From Mesorhizobium atlanticum (GTDB lineage Bacteria; Pseudomonadota; Alphaproteobacteria; Rhizobiales; Rhizobiaceae): 64,000 nucleotides of DNA. The DNA is taken from NCBI RefSeq assembly GCF_003289965.1, contig NZ_QMBQ01000003.1, forward strand, positions 62,001 through 126,000, read 5' to 3'. Position numbers and translations under genes: made by a program. Shown here one piece after another: positions 26,356 through 37,645 of this stretch (position 1 is its first letter; each line of letters opens with the position of its first letter). The notes under the pieces were generated by a model. It saw only the letters and a list, made by a program, of their open reading frames with translations, searched no databases and had not been told where the DNA came from.

Positions 26356-27810
26356 ATGCATCTAAAAGATCTAGCCGGTATCCTGCCTGTCGAGGGAACA
26401 GCTTCCCGCGATCTGGAGGTTACCGGACTTTCCTCCGATTCCCGCTCGGTCAAGGCCGGCGTGGTCTTCTTCGCGCTAGCCGGCAGCAAGGCCGATGGCT
26501 CGGCCTATGCCGCCGATGCCGCCAGCCGGGGTGCCGCCGCCGTCGTTGCGGGCAAGGGCGCGGCGGTTTCCGGCCTGTCTATCCCGGTTCTTGTTGTCGA
26601 TGATCCGCGCCATGCACTGGCGCTCGCCGCCGCGCGCTTCTTCGGCCGCCAGCCTGAGACCATGGTCGCCGTCACTGGCACCGCCGGCAAGACATCCGTC
26701 GCTGCTTTCACCCGCCAGATCTGGGAGCAGGCGGGCTTTGCCGCCGCCTCGATCGGCACGACCGGTGTGGTTGCGCCCGGCCGCAACGAATATGGCTCAT
26801 TGACGACGCCCGATCCGGTGGCGTTGCACCGGTTGCTCAAGGAACTGGCGGATGCGGGCGTCACCCACGCCTCGATGGAAGCCTCGAGCCACGGCCTCGA
26901 CCAGCGTCGTCTCGACGGCGTGAAGCTCGCGGCCGGCGCCTTCACCAATCTCGGCCGCGACCACATGGACTACCATCCGACCGTCGAGGATTATCACCGC
27001 GCCAAGCTGCGTCTGTTCGACACGCTGCTGCCGAAGGGCGCCCCCGCGATCGTCTTTGCCGACGATCCCTGGTCGGAGCCGACCATCAAAGCTGCAAAGG
27101 CGGCGGGCCTCAAGGTCCTGACCGTCGGTCGCCATGGCGATTTCCTGACGCTCAAGCGGGTCGAGCATGAGCGCCATCGCCAGCGTGCCGAGATTGTGGC
27201 GGACGGCATGCTGCACGAGGTCGACCTGCCCTTGGCAGGCGATTTCCAGATCGCCAACGCGCTGGTCTCGGCCGGGCTTGCCATCGCGACCGGAACGCCT
27301 GCGGCCAAGGCCCTGACGGCATTGGAGAAATTGAAAGGCGCGCCGGGCCGGCTCGATCTTGTCGGCACCACCGCCGCCGGCGCCCCTGTCTATGTCGACT
27401 ATGCCCACAAGCCCGATGCTCTGGAAAACGTGCTGACCTCGGTCCGGCCTTTCACCACGGGTCGCGTCGTCGTGGTGTTCGGCTGCGGCGGCGACCGCGA
27501 CCGGGGGAAAAGGCCGATCATGGGCGAGATCGCGACGCGGCTCGCCGATATCGTCATCGTCACCGACGACAATCCACGCACGGAAGTGCCGGAGACCATC
27601 CGCGCGGCCATTCTCGCCGCAGCGCCCGGCGCCATCGAGATCGGCGATCGCCGCAAGGCGATCCATGAGGCGGTGGCGATGCTGCGCGCCGGCGATACGC
27701 TCATCGTCGCCGGCAAGGGGCATGAGGAAGGCCAGACCGTCGGCGTCCAGACCTTCCACTTCTCCGACCACGAGGAAGTGCGCGATGCGCTGAAGGAGCG
27801 CGCCGCATGA
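26356..27810 (+). CDS. murE: UDP-MurNAc-L-Ala-D-Glu:meso-DAP ligase
   Basis: A 484-residue Mur ligase adding the third amino acid of the stem peptide. The ATP site is TGTAGKTS at 107-114; [20 protein letters not shown] and [10 protein letters not shown] follow. DNPR at 405-408 is the meso-diaminopimelate specificity motif, so the wall is DAP-type as expected in Gram-negatives. The ATG at 26356 gives [10 protein letters not shown], the usual start; an in-frame upstream start at 26305 would add 17 atypical residues. It overlaps murF by 4 bases. Confidence 0.97.
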   Translation: MHLKDLAGILPVEGTASRDLEVTGLSSDSRSVKAGVVFFALAGSKADGSAYAADAASRGAAAVVAGKGAAVSGLSIPVLVVDDPRHALALAAARFFGRQPETMVAVTGTAGKTSVAAFTRQIWEQAGFAAASIGTTGVVAPGRNEYGSLTTPDPVALHRLLKELADAGVTHASMEASSHGLDQRRLDGVKLAAGAFTNLGRDHMDYHPTVEDYHRAKLRLFDTLLPKGAPAIVFADDPWSEPTIKAAKAAGLKVLTVGRHGDFLTLKRVEHERHRQRAEIVADGMLHEVDLPLAGDFQIANALVSAGLAIATGTPAAKALTALEKLKGAPGRLDLVGTTAAGAPVYVDYAHKPDALENVLTSVRPFTTGRVVVVFGCGGDRDRGKRPIMGEIATRLADIVIVTDDNPRTEVPETIRAAILAAAPGAIEIGDRRKAIHEAVAMLRAGDTLIVAGKGHEEGQTVGVQTFHFSDHEEVRDALKERAA

Positions 27811-29240
27811 GCCTGCTGTGGACGTCGGAAGCGCTGGTCGAGGCCATGGGCGGCAGGCCAATCGGCTCGTTGCCGGAAGGCATCACCGGTATTTCGATCG
27901 ACAGCCGCAGCCTGGAGCCGGGAAACGCCTTCTTCGCCATCAAGGGCGAGGCGATGGACGGCCATGATTTCGCGACCGCCGCGGTCAAGGCCGGAGCGGC
28001 CGTGCTGGTCGTCGCCGAGAGCAAGCTGCCCTCGCTCGGCCGGCTGACGGCGCCGATGATCGTCGTGCAGGACGTGCTTGCGGCCCTCGAGAAGCTCGGC
28101 GTTGCGGCCCGCGCGCGCTCGAAGGCCGGGATCATCGCGGTCACCGGTTCCGCCGGCAAGACGACCACCAAGGAAGCGCTGCGCCATGTGTTGTCGGCGG
28201 TCGGCAAGGTGCACGCCTCGGCGCAGTCATTCAACAATCATTGGGGCGTGCCGCTGACGCTCGCCCGCATGCCGCAGGACTGCGACTACGCGGTCTTCGA
28301 GATCGGCATGAACCATCCCGGCGAGATCAGGCCGCTGGTCAAGATGGTCAGGCCGCATGTCGCCATCGTGACTATCATTGCTGCCGCCCATCTCGGTTTC
28401 TTCAAGAATCTCGACGAGATCGCCATGGCCAAGGCCGAGGTTTTCGAGGGGATCGAGCCCGGCGGCGCCGCGCTGCTCAACCGCGACGACCCGCGCTGGA
28501 AGCTGCTCGGGAAAATGGCGAAAGAGGCGGGCGTCGAGCATGTCTTCGGCTTCGGCGAAAATGTCCGCTCGGCCTTCCGACTTGTCGGCTGCGAGCTTCA
28601 TGCCGACCATTCCGACATCGTCGTCAAGATCGGCAAGAAGGACCTGACCGCCCGTGTCGGGGCGCCCGGCCGCCATATCGTCCAGAACGTGCTGGCGGTG
28701 CTCGGCGCCGCGCAACTGGTCGGCGCCGATCTCGACAAGGTTGCGGCGGCGCTTGCCGACCTGTCGGCCGAACGGGGGCGCGGCCGGCGCCATGTCCTGC
28801 ACCATCCAAACGGGCCGATCACGCTGATCGACGAGAGCTACAACGCCAATCCGGCGTCCATGGCGGCGGCGATGGCGCTTCTCAACGCCACGCCCGTCTC
28901 GGGCGAGGGCCGGCGCATCGCGGTGCTTGGCGACATGCTGGAGCTTGGCAGCCATTCGGCGAAGCTCCATGCGGCACTGGCTGAACTGATCGTCGGCACA
29001 GGCACGCGCAACGTCTTTCTCGGTGGGCCGGAAATGCAGGCGCTGGCCGGGGTTTTGCCGGCCGATGTCCAGACCGAGTATCGGGCAGGCGTCGAGGAAC
29101 TGAAGCCGATCGTGATCGCAGCACTCAGGCCCGGCGACGTGGTGATGGTCAAATCGTCGAAAGGCATCGGGTTTTCAAAGCTGGTCGAGGCGTTGCTCGG
29201 CAAATTTCCGGCGGAAGCCACAAACATTGAACCGACTTGA
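27807..29240 (+). CDS. murF: UDP-MurNAc-tripeptide:D-Ala-D-Ala ligase
   Basis: A 477-residue Mur ligase that adds D-Ala-D-Ala to complete the UDP-MurNAc pentapeptide in the cytosol. N-terminal [21 protein letters not shown] binds the UDP part, [16 protein letters not shown] is the ATP loop, then [28 protein letters not shown] and [12 protein letters not shown]. It overlaps murE upstream; 26 bp separate its stop from mraY. Confidence 0.97.
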   Translation: MSLLWTSEALVEAMGGRPIGSLPEGITGISIDSRSLEPGNAFFAIKGEAMDGHDFATAAVKAGAAVLVVAESKLPSLGRLTAPMIVVQDVLAALEKLGVAARARSKAGIIAVTGSAGKTTTKEALRHVLSAVGKVHASAQSFNNHWGVPLTLARMPQDCDYAVFEIGMNHPGEIRPLVKMVRPHVAIVTIIAAAHLGFFKNLDEIAMAKAEVFEGIEPGGAALLNRDDPRWKLLGKMAKEAGVEHVFGFGENVRSAFRLVGCELHADHSDIVVKIGKKDLTARVGAPGRHIVQNVLAVLGAAQLVGADLDKVAAALADLSAERGRGRRHVLHHPNGPITLIDESYNANPASMAAAMALLNATPVSGEGRRIAVLGDMLELGSHSAKLHAALAELIVGTGTRNVFLGGPEMQALAGVLPADVQTEYRAGVEELKPIVIAALRPGDVVMVKSSKGIGFSKLVEALLGKFPAEATNIEPT

Positions 29241-29266
29241 GGTCGGCTCCGGGGGACGGAAGGACC

Positions 29267-30349
29267 ATGTTCACACTGCTCGTCGATTTCGCGGACAAGA
29301 TCTCGTTCTTCAACGTCTTCCGCTACATCACTTTTCGCACCGGCGGCGCGCTGATCACCTCGGCGCTGATCGTCTTCATCTTCGGGCCGACGATCATCAA
29401 TTCGCTGCGCCTGCGGCAAGGCAAGGGCCAACCGATCCGCGCCGATGGCCCGCAGACGCATTTCAAGAAGGCTGGAACGCCGACCATGGGCGGGTTGATG
29501 ATCCTGTCCGGCATCATCGGTTCGTCGCTCCTATGGGCGAACCTTTCCTCGATCTATGTCTGGGTCGTGCTGCTGGTCACCGTCGGCTTCGGTTCGATCG
29601 GCTTTTACGACGACTATCTCAAGGTCACCAAGCAGTCGCATCTGGGCTTCTCCGGCAAGGCGAGGCTGGCGATCGAATTCGTCATCGCGGCCATCGCCGC
29701 GTGGGTGATCATGCATAACGGCCAGGCGCCGTTCTCGTCGTCGCTGACCTTCCCCTTCGCCAAGGAATTCCTGATCAACCTTGGCTGGTTCTTCGTCCCG
29801 TTCTCCTGCTTCGTCATCGTCGGCGCCGGCAATGCGGTGAACCTGACCGACGGCCTCGACGGCCTCGCCATCGTGCCGATCATGATCGCGGCCGCGTCCT
29901 TCGGCGTCATCGCCTATCTCTCGGGCAACGCGGTCTTCGCCGAATATCTGCAGATCCATTTCGTCCCCGGCACCGGTGAGCTTGCCGTTGTGCTCGGCGC
30001 GGTGATCGGCGCCGGCCTCGGCTTCCTCTGGTTCAACGCCCCGCCGGCCGCGATCTTCATGGGCGACACCGGCTCGCTGGCGATGGGCGGCCTGATCGGC
30101 ACCATCGCCGTCGCAACCAAGCACGAGATCGTGCTGGTCATCGTCGGCGGCCTGTTCGTGGTCGAAATCTTCTCGGTCATCATTCAGGTCGGCTATTTCA
30201 AGATGACCGGCAAGCGCGTCTTCCTGATGGCGCCGATCCACCACCATTTCGAAAAGCTCGGCTGGACCGAAAGCCAGGTGGTGATCCGCTTCTGGATCAT
30301 TGCCGTCATCCTGGCGCTGGTCGGCCTCTCCACCCTCAAGCTCAGATAG
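29267..30349 (+). CDS. mraY: Phospho-MurNAc-pentapeptide translocase
   Basis: A 360-residue ten-span membrane enzyme that links phospho-MurNAc-pentapeptide to undecaprenyl phosphate, forming lipid I. Catalytic and cofactor motifs: [19 protein letters not shown] with the paired Asp, [30 protein letters not shown] and the His cluster [13 protein letters not shown]. The start at ATG 29267 follows GGACGGAAGG and gives [11 protein letters not shown]; the ORF's first ATG 10 codons upstream is less likely. Confidence 0.97.
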   Translation: MFTLLVDFADKISFFNVFRYITFRTGGALITSALIVFIFGPTIINSLRLRQGKGQPIRADGPQTHFKKAGTPTMGGLMILSGIIGSSLLWANLSSIYVWVVLLVTVGFGSIGFYDDYLKVTKQSHLGFSGKARLAIEFVIAAIAAWVIMHNGQAPFSSSLTFPFAKEFLINLGWFFVPFSCFVIVGAGNAVNLTDGLDGLAIVPIMIAAASFGVIAYLSGNAVFAEYLQIHFVPGTGELAVVLGAVIGAGLGFLWFNAPPAAIFMGDTGSLAMGGLIGTIAVATKHEIVLVIVGGLFVVEIFSVIIQVGYFKMTGKRVFLMAPIHHHFEKLGWTESQVVIRFWIIAVILALVGLSTLKLR

Positions 30350-30358
30350 GATGCCCGC

Positions 30359-31762
30359 TTGATTCCCGCCGCTTCCTTTTCAGGCAAACGCGTTTCGCTC
30401 TTCGGGCTTGGCGGCTCCGGAATCGCCACCGCGCATGCGCTGATCGCGGGCGGCGCCGAGGTGCTGGCCTGGGACGACAATCCTGAAAGTGTCGCCAGGG
30501 CAGCGGCCGCGGGCATTGCGACAGGTGACCTGCGCGCCGCCGACTGGCCGCGCTTCGCCGCTTTCGTGCTGTCGCCGGGGGTGCCGCTGACGCATCCGAA
30601 GCCGCATTGGACGGTGGAGCTCGCGCGCGGCGCCGGCGTCGAGGTGATCGGCGATATCGAGCTGTTCTGCCGCGAGCGGATCGCCCACGCGCCGGAAGCA
30701 CCCTTCATCGCGATCACCGGTACCAACGGCAAGTCGACGACCACGGCGCTGACGGCGCATATATTGAAGTCGGCGGGACGCGACACGCAGATGGGCGGCA
30801 ATATCGGCCGCGCAATCATGACGCTCGATCCGCCCGAACCGAAGCGGCACTATGTGGTGGAGTGCTCGTCCTACCAGATCGATCTTGCGCCCTCGATCAA
30901 CCCGACCGCCGGCATCCTGCTCAACCTGACGCCCGATCATCTGGACCGGCACGGCACGATGGCGCATTACGCCTCGATCAAGGAAAGGCTGGTCGCCGGC
31001 TCGGACACCGCGATCGTCGGCGTCGACGATTCCTGGGGCGCCCAGATCGCCGACCGGCTCGAGCGGGCAGGGCGGCAGGTCATCCGCATTTCCAAGCGCC
31101 TGCCGCTTACCGACGGCTATTTCGCCGACGGCACCAATCTGATGGAAGCCGTGCACGGCCGCTACAGCCGCGTCGCCTTCCTCGAGGGCATCGGCTCGCT
31201 GCGTGGCCAGCACAATGCCCAGAACGCGCTGGCCGCCGTCGCCGCCTGCCTCAAGGTCGGGCTCGAGCTCGGCGAGATCCAGGCCGGGCTCGAGAGCTTC
31301 CCCGGACTGGCGCACCGCATGGAACAGGTCGGCCGCAAGGGTCATGTGCTGTTCGTCAACGATTCCAAGGCGACCAATGCCGACGCGGCTGCTCCCGCGC
31401 TGTCGAGCTTTGCCAACCGTATCTACTGGATCGCCGGCGGCCTGCCCAAGGAAGGCGGCATCGAGCCGTTGCGCGGCTTCTTCCCGCGCATCGCCAAGGC
31501 CTATCTGATCGGCGAGGCGGCGCCCGCCTTTGCGGCGACGCTCGGCGAGGCCGTGCCCTACGAGATATCAGGAACGCTGGCGGCGGCGGTCGAGCACGCC
31601 GCCCGCGACGCGGCAAACGACGCCGGCGGCGAGGCAGTGGTGCTGCTTTCGCCGGCTTGCGCCAGTTTCGACCAGTTCAAGAATTTCGAAGTTCGCGGCG
31701 AAGCCTTCAGGCAAGCTGCGACTGCTATTGATGGTGTGAAACCCATCGGAGGGCCACGTTGA
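30359..31762 (+). CDS. murD: UDP-MurNAc-L-Ala:D-Glu ligase
   Basis: A 467-residue Mur ligase adding D-Glu to UDP-MurNAc-L-Ala. The N-terminal UDP-binding fold is [16 protein letters not shown]; the ATP loop is [47 protein letters not shown] and [12 protein letters not shown] complete the site. The start codon is TTG at 30359 with AGGATG ahead; no in-frame ATG gives a full N-terminus. The stop overlaps the ftsW start by one base. Confidence 0.96.
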   Translation: MIPAASFSGKRVSLFGLGGSGIATAHALIAGGAEVLAWDDNPESVARAAAAGIATGDLRAADWPRFAAFVLSPGVPLTHPKPHWTVELARGAGVEVIGDIELFCRERIAHAPEAPFIAITGTNGKSTTTALTAHILKSAGRDTQMGGNIGRAIMTLDPPEPKRHYVVECSSYQIDLAPSINPTAGILLNLTPDHLDRHGTMAHYASIKERLVAGSDTAIVGVDDSWGAQIADRLERAGRQVIRISKRLPLTDGYFADGTNLMEAVHGRYSRVAFLEGIGSLRGQHNAQNALAAVAACLKVGLELGEIQAGLESFPGLAHRMEQVGRKGHVLFVNDSKATNADAAAPALSSFANRIYWIAGGLPKEGGIEPLRGFFPRIAKAYLIGEAAPAFAATLGEAVPYEISGTLAAAVEHAARDAANDAGGEAVVLLSPACASFDQFKNFEVRGEAFRQAATAIDGVKPIGGPR

Positions 31763-32913
31763 TGCAAAGCCGTCTCGACAAAAGTCCTGTCGCCACCTGG
31801 TGGTGGACCATCGATCGCTGGTTCCTGGCGGCGTTCCTGTCGCTGATGGGACTGGGCATCGTGTTGTCCTTTGCCGCCAGCCCCGCGGTGGCCGAACGCA
31901 TCGGCCTCAGCAGCTTTCACTTCGCCACCAGGCAGATCATTTTCACCATCCCGGCGCTTGTCGTGATGCTGGCGGTCTCTTTTCTGCAGGCAAGGCAGAT
32001 AAGGCGCATGTCGCTGGTGCTGATCTGTGTCATGCTGGTGCTGATGGTGGCGGTGCTCTACGTTGGCGTCGAGGTGAAGGGCGCGCGCCGCTGGGTGTCG
32101 CTTGCCGGCCTGTCCATCCAGCCGTCCGAGTTCCTCAAGCCGGCCTTCGTCATCATCTGCGCGTGGCTGTTTGCCGAGCACAAGCGCCAGCTCGACATCC
32201 CCGGCAATCTATTCGCCCTCCTGCTTCTGGTCCTTGTGGTTTCTCTTCTGGTCGCCCAGCCCGATCTTGGCCAGACCATGCTGGTCACCGGCACCTGGGG
32301 CGTTATGTTCTTCATGGCCGGCCTGCCGTGGCTGTGGATCATGGCCCTCGGCATCACTGGCGCGACTGGCCTGTTCGCCGCTTATACGGTGTTCCCGCAC
32401 GTTGCCCTGCGCATCAACAAGTTCCTGACCGGCGAGGGCGATACGTTTCAGGTCGATATGGGGCGCGAGGCACTGATCAACGGCAGCTGGTTCGGCGTTG
32501 GGCCGGGCGAGGGAACCGTCAAGCGCATTGTTCCGGATGCTCATACCGACTTCGTGTTCTCGGTCGCGGGCGAGGAGTTCGGCCTGATCATGTGCTTCTT
32601 CATTATGTCGATCTTCGCCTTCATCGTGCTGCGCGGCTTGAGCATCGCGCTCAAGGAGCACGACGATTTCACCCGGTACGCGGTGGGCGGTCTCGTCACC
32701 ATCTTCGGCTTGCAGTCGGCCATCAACATGTGCGTGAACCTGCAACTGATGCCCGCCAAGGGCATGACGCTGCCCTTCATCTCCTACGGCGGCTCCTCGC
32801 AGATCGCCATCGCCGTCTCGATGGGCATGGTGCTGGCATTGACGCGCAAGCGTCCGGAAAAGCGCAAGCAGATGGGCTTCGTCCTCGCGCAGCGCGCAAT
32901 CCCGGCGGAATGA
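31762..32913 (+). CDS. ftsW: Septal peptidoglycan glycosyltransferase FtsW
   Basis: A 383-residue SEDS-family polytopic membrane protein that polymerises lipid II at the division site with FtsI. SEDS motifs visible are GARRWVSLAGLSIQPSEFLKP, QPDLGQTMLV, GVGPGEGTVKRIVPDAHTDFVFSVAGEEFG and LPFISYGGSSQIA. The start is the ATG at 31762 inside TGATG with GGAGGG 8 bases upstream, which removes an extra Met encoded by a TTG at 31759. Six bases separate it from murG. Confidence 0.96.
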   Translation: MQSRLDKSPVATWWWTIDRWFLAAFLSLMGLGIVLSFAASPAVAERIGLSSFHFATRQIIFTIPALVVMLAVSFLQARQIRRMSLVLICVMLVLMVAVLYVGVEVKGARRWVSLAGLSIQPSEFLKPAFVIICAWLFAEHKRQLDIPGNLFALLLLVLVVSLLVAQPDLGQTMLVTGTWGVMFFMAGLPWLWIMALGITGATGLFAAYTVFPHVALRINKFLTGEGDTFQVDMGREALINGSWFGVGPGEGTVKRIVPDAHTDFVFSVAGEEFGLIMCFFIMSIFAFIVLRGLSIALKEHDDFTRYAVGGLVTIFGLQSAINMCVNLQLMPAKGMTLPFISYGGSSQIAIAVSMGMVLALTRKRPEKRKQMGFVLAQRAIPAE

Positions 32914-32919
32914 GGCGGG

Positions 32920-34044
32920 ATGGCGAAGGGTGTCATCCTGCTTGCAGCCGGCGGAACGGGCGGACACCTGTTTCCGGCCGAGGCGCTCGCGCATGAGCTG
33001 ATCGAACGCGGCTGGAAGGTGCATCTTGCCACCGACCGGCGCGCCGAGCGCTATTCCGGACAGTTTCCCGCCGCCGACATCCACGCGATCCCGTCGGCGA
33101 CGCTGGGCTCGAAAAATCCGGTCGCCGTGATCTCGGCGTTCTGGAAGATCTGGCAGGGCGTGCGCGAAGCAAGCCGGATCATCGCCCGGATCAAACCGGA
33201 GGCGGTCGTCGGCTTCGGCGGCTATCCGACGCTGCCGCCGCTCTATGCGGCGACAAGGCGCAAGGTGCCCACGCTGATCCACGAGCAGAACGCCGTCATG
33301 GGCCGCGCCAACAAGGCGCTTGCCGGCCGCGTCGACGCGATTGCCGGCGGCTTCCTGCCGGAAGGCGCGAGCGCCGACGGTGCAAAGACGGTGACCACCG
33401 GCAATCCGGTCAGGCCGCAGGTGCTCGAGGCAGCGAAGACACCCTATGCAGCGTCGAAAGAGGGCGAGCCGTTGCGCTTGCTGGTGTTCGGCGGCAGCCA
33501 GGGCGCGCAGTTCTTTTCCGATGCGGTTCCCGCGGCGGTCGCGCTGCTGCCGCAAGACCTGCGCAAGCGGCTGGTGATCACGCAGCAGGCGCGCGCGGAG
33601 GATGTGGCGCGGGTGAAGGCGGCTTATGCCGAACTCGGCGTCGACGTCCAGGTCTCGCCCTTCTTTACCGACATGGCGGCGCGCATGGCGGCGTCGCATC
33701 TGGTGATGTCGCGCTCCGGCGCCTCCACGGTTTCGGAGATCGCGGTCATCGGCCGGCCGGCGCTGCTGGTTCCTTATCCGCACGCGCTCGACCACGACCA
33801 GGCGGCGAATGCAGCGGCCCTTGCAGCCGCCGGCGGCGCCGAGCTCCATCCGCAGTCGACGCTGTCGGCCGAACGGATTGCGCAACTGGTCGGCGGGCTG
33901 ATGCAGGATCCGGATCGGCTGATGGCCATGGCCGCCGCGGCTCGTTCGGCAGGGAAACCGAACGCGGCGCGGTTGCTCGCCGATCTGACAGAGGCTATTG
34001 CGTCCGGCAAAACGGTTTCGGACTACAGGAGGACGCGCGCATGA
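32920..34044 (+). CDS. murG: UDP-GlcNAc:lipid I GlcNAc transferase
   Basis: A 374-residue GT28 glycosyltransferase that converts lipid I to lipid II at the inner membrane surface. The N-domain opens with [21 protein letters not shown] (glycine-rich loop), with [12 protein letters not shown] and [14 protein letters not shown]; the C-domain has [14 protein letters not shown] and [35 protein letters not shown] for UDP-GlcNAc binding. It overlaps murC by 4 bases. Confidence 0.97.
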   Translation: MAKGVILLAAGGTGGHLFPAEALAHELIERGWKVHLATDRRAERYSGQFPAADIHAIPSATLGSKNPVAVISAFWKIWQGVREASRIIARIKPEAVVGFGGYPTLPPLYAATRRKVPTLIHEQNAVMGRANKALAGRVDAIAGGFLPEGASADGAKTVTTGNPVRPQVLEAAKTPYAASKEGEPLRLLVFGGSQGAQFFSDAVPAAVALLPQDLRKRLVITQQARAEDVARVKAAYAELGVDVQVSPFFTDMAARMAASHLVMSRSGASTVSEIAVIGRPALLVPYPHALDHDQAANAAALAAAGGAELHPQSTLSAERIAQLVGGLMQDPDRLMAMAAAARSAGKPNAARLLADLTEAIASGKTVSDYRRTRA

Positions 34045-35447
34045 AGATGCCGCAGACGATCGGCCTTGTGCATTTCATCGGCATCGGCGGCATCGGCATG
34101 AGCGGCATCGCCGAGGTGCTGCACAATCTCGGCTACAAGGTGCAGGGGTCCGACCAGGCCGACGGCGCCAATGTGCAGCGGCTGCGCGACAAGGGCATCG
34201 AATGCTTCGTCGGCCACAAGGCCGAGAATCTCGGCGATGCCGAAGTCGTCGTCGTTTCGACCGCGATCAAGAAATCCAACCCGGAACTGAAGGCCGCGCG
34301 GGAGAAGTTGCTTCCCATCGTGCGCCGGGCCGAGATGCTGGCCGAACTGATGCGCTTCCGCCAGGCGGTCGCCATCGGCGGCACACATGGCAAGACGACG
34401 ACCACCTCGATGGTGGCAACGCTGCTCGAGGCCGGCGGGCTCGACCCAACCGTCATCAATGGCGGCATCATCAACGCCTATGGCACCAATGCGCGCATGG
34501 GTGATGGCGAGTGGATGGTGGTCGAAGCAGACGAAAGCGACGGCACCTTCCTGAAACTGCCGGCAGACATTGCCGTCGTCACCAATATCGATCCCGAGCA
34601 TCTCGACCACTATGGCAGCTTCGACAAGGTGCGCGAAGCTTTTCGCCAGTTCGTGGAGAACGTGCCGTTCTACGGCTTCGGCGTGATGTGCACCGACCAT
34701 CCGGAAGTGCAGGCGCTGGTCGGCCGTATCGAGGACCGGCGCGTCATCACTTATGGCGAGAACGCGCAGGCCGATGTTCGCTTCACCAACCATCGCATGC
34801 TGGGCGCGACCTCGGAATTCGACGTGGTGATCCGCGACCGCAAGGGGCGCGGCACCGCGACGATAACCGGCCTGCGCCTGCCCATGCCGGGCAAGCATAA
34901 CGTCTCCAACGCGACGGCGGCGATCGCGGTCGCGCACGAACTCGGCTTGTCGGATGACGCGATCAAGAAGGGTCTGTCGTCCTTCGCCGGCGTCAAGCGG
35001 CGCTTCACACACACCGGCTCGTGGAACGGTGTCGAGGTGTTCGACGATTACGGCCACCACCCGGTGGAGATCGCGGCGGTGCTCAAGGCCGCGCGCAGCG
35101 CCACCAAAGGGCGCGTGATTGCCATCGCGCAACCGCATCGCTTCACCCGGCTGCACGACCTGTTCAACGAATTCTCCGTCTGCTTCAACGACGCGGATAC
35201 GGTGATGGTGGCGCCGGTCTATGCGGCCGGCGAGGAGCCTATCGAAGGCGTGACCTCTGATGCGCTGGTTGCGCGCATCCGTTCCGGCGGCCATCGCGAC
35301 GCGCGCTATATCGATGGCCCGGCGGCCATCGCGCCGGCCATTCGCGAGCTTGCCAAGCCCGGCGATTTCATCGTCTTCCTTGGCGCCGGCAACATCACGC
35401 AATGGGCTTACGCGCTGCCCAAGGAACTTGGCGGGACGCCCTCATGA
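34041..35447 (+). CDS. murC: UDP-MurNAc:L-Ala ligase
   Basis: A 468-residue Mur ligase that adds L-Ala to UDP-MurNAc, the first peptide-forming step. [22 protein letters not shown] is the UDP-binding start; [17 protein letters not shown] the ATP loop; [37 protein letters not shown] and [11 protein letters not shown] are family marks. It is coupled on both sides by 4-base overlaps (murG and murB). Confidence 0.97.
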   Translation: MKMPQTIGLVHFIGIGGIGMSGIAEVLHNLGYKVQGSDQADGANVQRLRDKGIECFVGHKAENLGDAEVVVVSTAIKKSNPELKAAREKLLPIVRRAEMLAELMRFRQAVAIGGTHGKTTTTSMVATLLEAGGLDPTVINGGIINAYGTNARMGDGEWMVVEADESDGTFLKLPADIAVVTNIDPEHLDHYGSFDKVREAFRQFVENVPFYGFGVMCTDHPEVQALVGRIEDRRVITYGENAQADVRFTNHRMLGATSEFDVVIRDRKGRGTATITGLRLPMPGKHNVSNATAAIAVAHELGLSDDAIKKGLSSFAGVKRRFTHTGSWNGVEVFDDYGHHPVEIAAVLKAARSATKGRVIAIAQPHRFTRLHDLFNEFSVCFNDADTVMVAPVYAAGEEPIEGVTSDALVARIRSGGHRDARYIDGPAAIAPAIRELAKPGDFIVFLGAGNITQWAYALPKELGGTPS

Positions 35448-36409
35448 TGCGCGGCCAGGATCTCATCAACAAGCTCGGCGACAAGCTTTCGGGCCTGCGC
35501 GGCCGCATCACGCCGAACGCCGAGATGGACAAGATCACCTGGTTCCGCGCCGGCGGCCTGGCGGAGGCGCTATTCCAGCCGGCCGACGAGGAAGACCTTG
35601 CCGCCTTCCTGCGCGCGGTGCCGGAAGAGGTGCCGGTCATGGTGGTCGGCGTCGGCTCGAACCTCCTGGTGCGTGACGGCGGCATTGCCGGTTTCGTCAT
35701 CAGGCTCTCGGCCAAGGGTTTTGGCGAGGCCGAGGCCACCGGACCGACGACGATCAAAGCAGGTGCTGCAACACCTGACAAACGTGTCGCCGCCGTGGCG
35801 CATGAAGCCGGCATCGGCGGCTTCCATTTCTACCACGGCATCCCCGGCGCCATTGGCGGCGCGCTGCGGATGAATGCGGGCGCCAACGGCGTCGAGACCC
35901 GGGAGCGGGTCGTCGAGGTGACGGCGCTGGACCGCAAGGGCAATCTCTACACGCTCAGCAATGCCGATATGGGTTATGCCTACCGCCACTCGTCCGCGCC
36001 TGCCGGGTTGATCTTCACTTCAGCCATCTTCGAAGGGTTTCCGGAAGACAAGGCGGCGATCAAGGCGGCGATGGATGCCGTGCAGAACCATCGCGAGACG
36101 GTGCAGCCGATCCGCGAGAAAACCGGCGGCTCGACCTTCAAGAATCCGGAAGGCACCTCGGCCTGGAAGGAAATCGACAAGGCCGGCTGCCGCGGGCTGA
36201 TGATCGGCGGCGCGCAGATGTCGCCGATGCATTGCAACTTCATGATCAACACCGGCACCGCGACCGGCTATGACCTCGAATATCTTGGCGAGACGGTGCG
36301 CGCGCGCGTGCTCGAGAATTCCGGCATCCGGCTGCACTGGGAGATCAAGCGTCTCGGCAATTTCCGGCCCGGACATGAGGTGCAGGAGTTCCTCGGGCAG
36401 CTCCTCTAG
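35444..36409 (+). CDS. murB: UDP-N-acetylenolpyruvoylglucosamine reductase
   Basis: A 321-residue FAD enzyme reducing UDP-GlcNAc-enolpyruvate to UDP-MurNAc. FAD-binding [36 protein letters not shown], the catalytic-type Ser in [10 protein letters not shown], and [23 protein letters not shown] are present, and the length fits a type I/II-like alphaproteobacterial MurB. The start at ATG 35444 overlaps the murC stop; the same frame upstream is murC antisense-free overlap only. It is the last gene before the only long gap inside the dcw cluster. Confidence 0.96.
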   Translation: MMRGQDLINKLGDKLSGLRGRITPNAEMDKITWFRAGGLAEALFQPADEEDLAAFLRAVPEEVPVMVVGVGSNLLVRDGGIAGFVIRLSAKGFGEAEATGPTTIKAGAATPDKRVAAVAHEAGIGGFHFYHGIPGAIGGALRMNAGANGVETRERVVEVTALDRKGNLYTLSNADMGYAYRHSSAPAGLIFTSAIFEGFPEDKAAIKAAMDAVQNHRETVQPIREKTGGSTFKNPEGTSAWKEIDKAGCRGLMIGGAQMSPMHCNFMINTGTATGYDLEYLGETVRARVLENSGIRLHWEIKRLGNFRPGHEVQEFLGQLL

Positions 36410-36417
36410 CGCCTGTT

Positions 36418-36442
36418 GAAGTTCATGTGATGCTTGAACTTC
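36418..36442 (+). terminator. Hairpin just after murB
   Basis: GAAGTTCA (36418-36425) pairs with TGAACTTC (36435-36442) around a 9-base loop, 8 bases after the murB stop. There is no T-run, so it may be an attenuating or mRNA-stabilising structure rather than a full terminator. Confidence 0.45.
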
Positions 36443-36476
36443 CGCGCCTCGCGGCGGCGTCAACCGTTGCTGCGAA

Positions 36477-36656
36477 GACTCAACAACACATTTTCTCGAC
36501 TGTTTTCGCGGAAAGTGAATCTCTCGGAATCATAGGCACTTGCCAGCGAATCAACTCTCTGATTCTCTGCCCTGAAGCGTTTCCTGATTTGAGTCGTTCG
36601 ACGCGTTCAGTCGCGTTTTCCGTCTGGGGGGGCAACCTGCCGGAAGACTCGGACTC
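36477..36656. promoter_or_regulatory. Cluster of eight GANTC (CcrM methylation) sites in the murB-ddl gap
   Basis: GANTC occurs at 36477, 36517, 36527, 36548, 36561, 36591, 36646 and 36652, within the 309-bp gap before ddl-ftsQ-ftsA-ftsZ. By base counting fewer than one is expected in 180 bp. CcrM methylates GANTC in alphaproteobacteria and, with GcrA, controls division promoters including ftsZ in Caulobacter. The gap is AT-richer than its flanks and contains no gene I can support; it is probably a cell-cycle-regulated internal promoter. Confidence 0.55.
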
Positions 36657-36718
36657 AATGCTCGGGAATGTGGTGCGGGAATATCGGTTGCAGGCCCGGC
36701 GTGAGAGGGGTGACGGGA

Positions 36719-37645
36719 ATGAAGAAGAAGCATGTGGCTGTTCTCCTGGGGGGATTTTCCTCGGAGCGGCCCGTGTCTCTGTCCTCGGGGAAGGCGTGTG
36801 CGGATGCGCTCGAGACTGAAGGCTATCAGGTCACCCGCGTCGATGTTTCGCGCGATGTCGGGTCTGTGCTTGCCGAGCTCAAGCCCGATGTTGCCTTCAA
36901 TGCGCTGCATGGCCCGTTTGGCGAGGACGGCACCATCCAGGGAATTCTCGAATATCTCGCAATCCCCTACACCCACTCGGGCGTGCTCGCTTCGGCGCTG
37001 GCCATGAACAAGGAGCAGGCCAAGAAAGTCGCCAAGGCGGCCGGCATTCCGGTCGCGGAATCCAAGGTGGTCAATCGCTTCGCCGTCAAGGATGTGCACC
37101 CGATGAAGCCGCCTTATGTGGTCAAGCCGGTCAATGAGGGGTCGAGCTTCGGCGTCGTCATTGTGCATGAGGGGCAGTCGCATCCGCCGCAGGTGATCGG
37201 CTCAACTGAGTGGCAATATGGCGAGACCGTCATGGTCGAGCGCTACGTCCATGGACGCGAATTGACCTGCGCGGTGATGGGCGATGTGGCGCTCGGCGTC
37301 TGCGAGATCATTCCGACCGGGCATTCCTTCTACGACTACGACTCAAAATACGTGCCTGGCGGATCAAAACACGAAATCCCTGCTAAAATTTCACCGAATA
37401 TTTACCAAAAAATACAGACACTGGCCCTCAAGGCTCATCTTGCCATTGGTTGCCGGGGCGTCTCCCGATCGGACTTCCGTTACGACGACCGTCACTCCGA
37501 AAACGGCGAGGTTGTCTGGCTCGAGGTCAACACTCAGCCGGGCATGACGCCGACGTCTCTGGTGCCCGAAATCGCCGCGCAAGCGGGGCACTCGTTCGGC
37601 GATTTGTTGAGTTGGATGGTGGAGGACGCTTCGTGTCTGCGTTGA
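36719..37645 (+). CDS. ddl: D-alanine:D-alanine ligase
   Basis: A 308-residue ATP-grasp ligase making D-Ala-D-Ala for Mur[75 protein letters not shown] and [20 protein letters not shown] are conserved, covering both substrate and Mg-ATP sites. The ATG at 36719 follows GAGAGGGGTGACGGG; an in-frame ATG at 36668 would add residues unlike Ddl. A strongly AT-rich codon patch lies at 37341-37424. The 3' end overlaps ftsQ by 13 bases. Confidence 0.96.
   Translation: MKKKHVAVLLGGFSSERPVSLSSGKACADALETEGYQVTRVDVSRDVGSVLAELKPDVAFNALHGPFGEDGTIQGILEYLAIPYTHSGVLASALAMNKEQAKKVAKAAGIPVAESKVVNRFAVKDVHPMKPPYVVKPVNEGSSFGVVIVHEGQSHPPQVIGSTEWQYGETVMVERYVHGRELTCAVMGDVALGVCEIIPTGHSFYDYDSKYVPGGSKHEIPAKISPNIYQKIQTLALKAHLAIGCRGVSRSDFRYDDRHSENGEVVWLEVNTQPGMTPTSLVPEIAAQAGHSFGDLLSWMVEDASCLR

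Noticed and set aside
37450..37632. An upstream extension of ftsQ
   Set aside because: It overlaps the conserved end of ddl in another frame; GTG 37633 has GGAGGA ahead and the normal FtsQ start.
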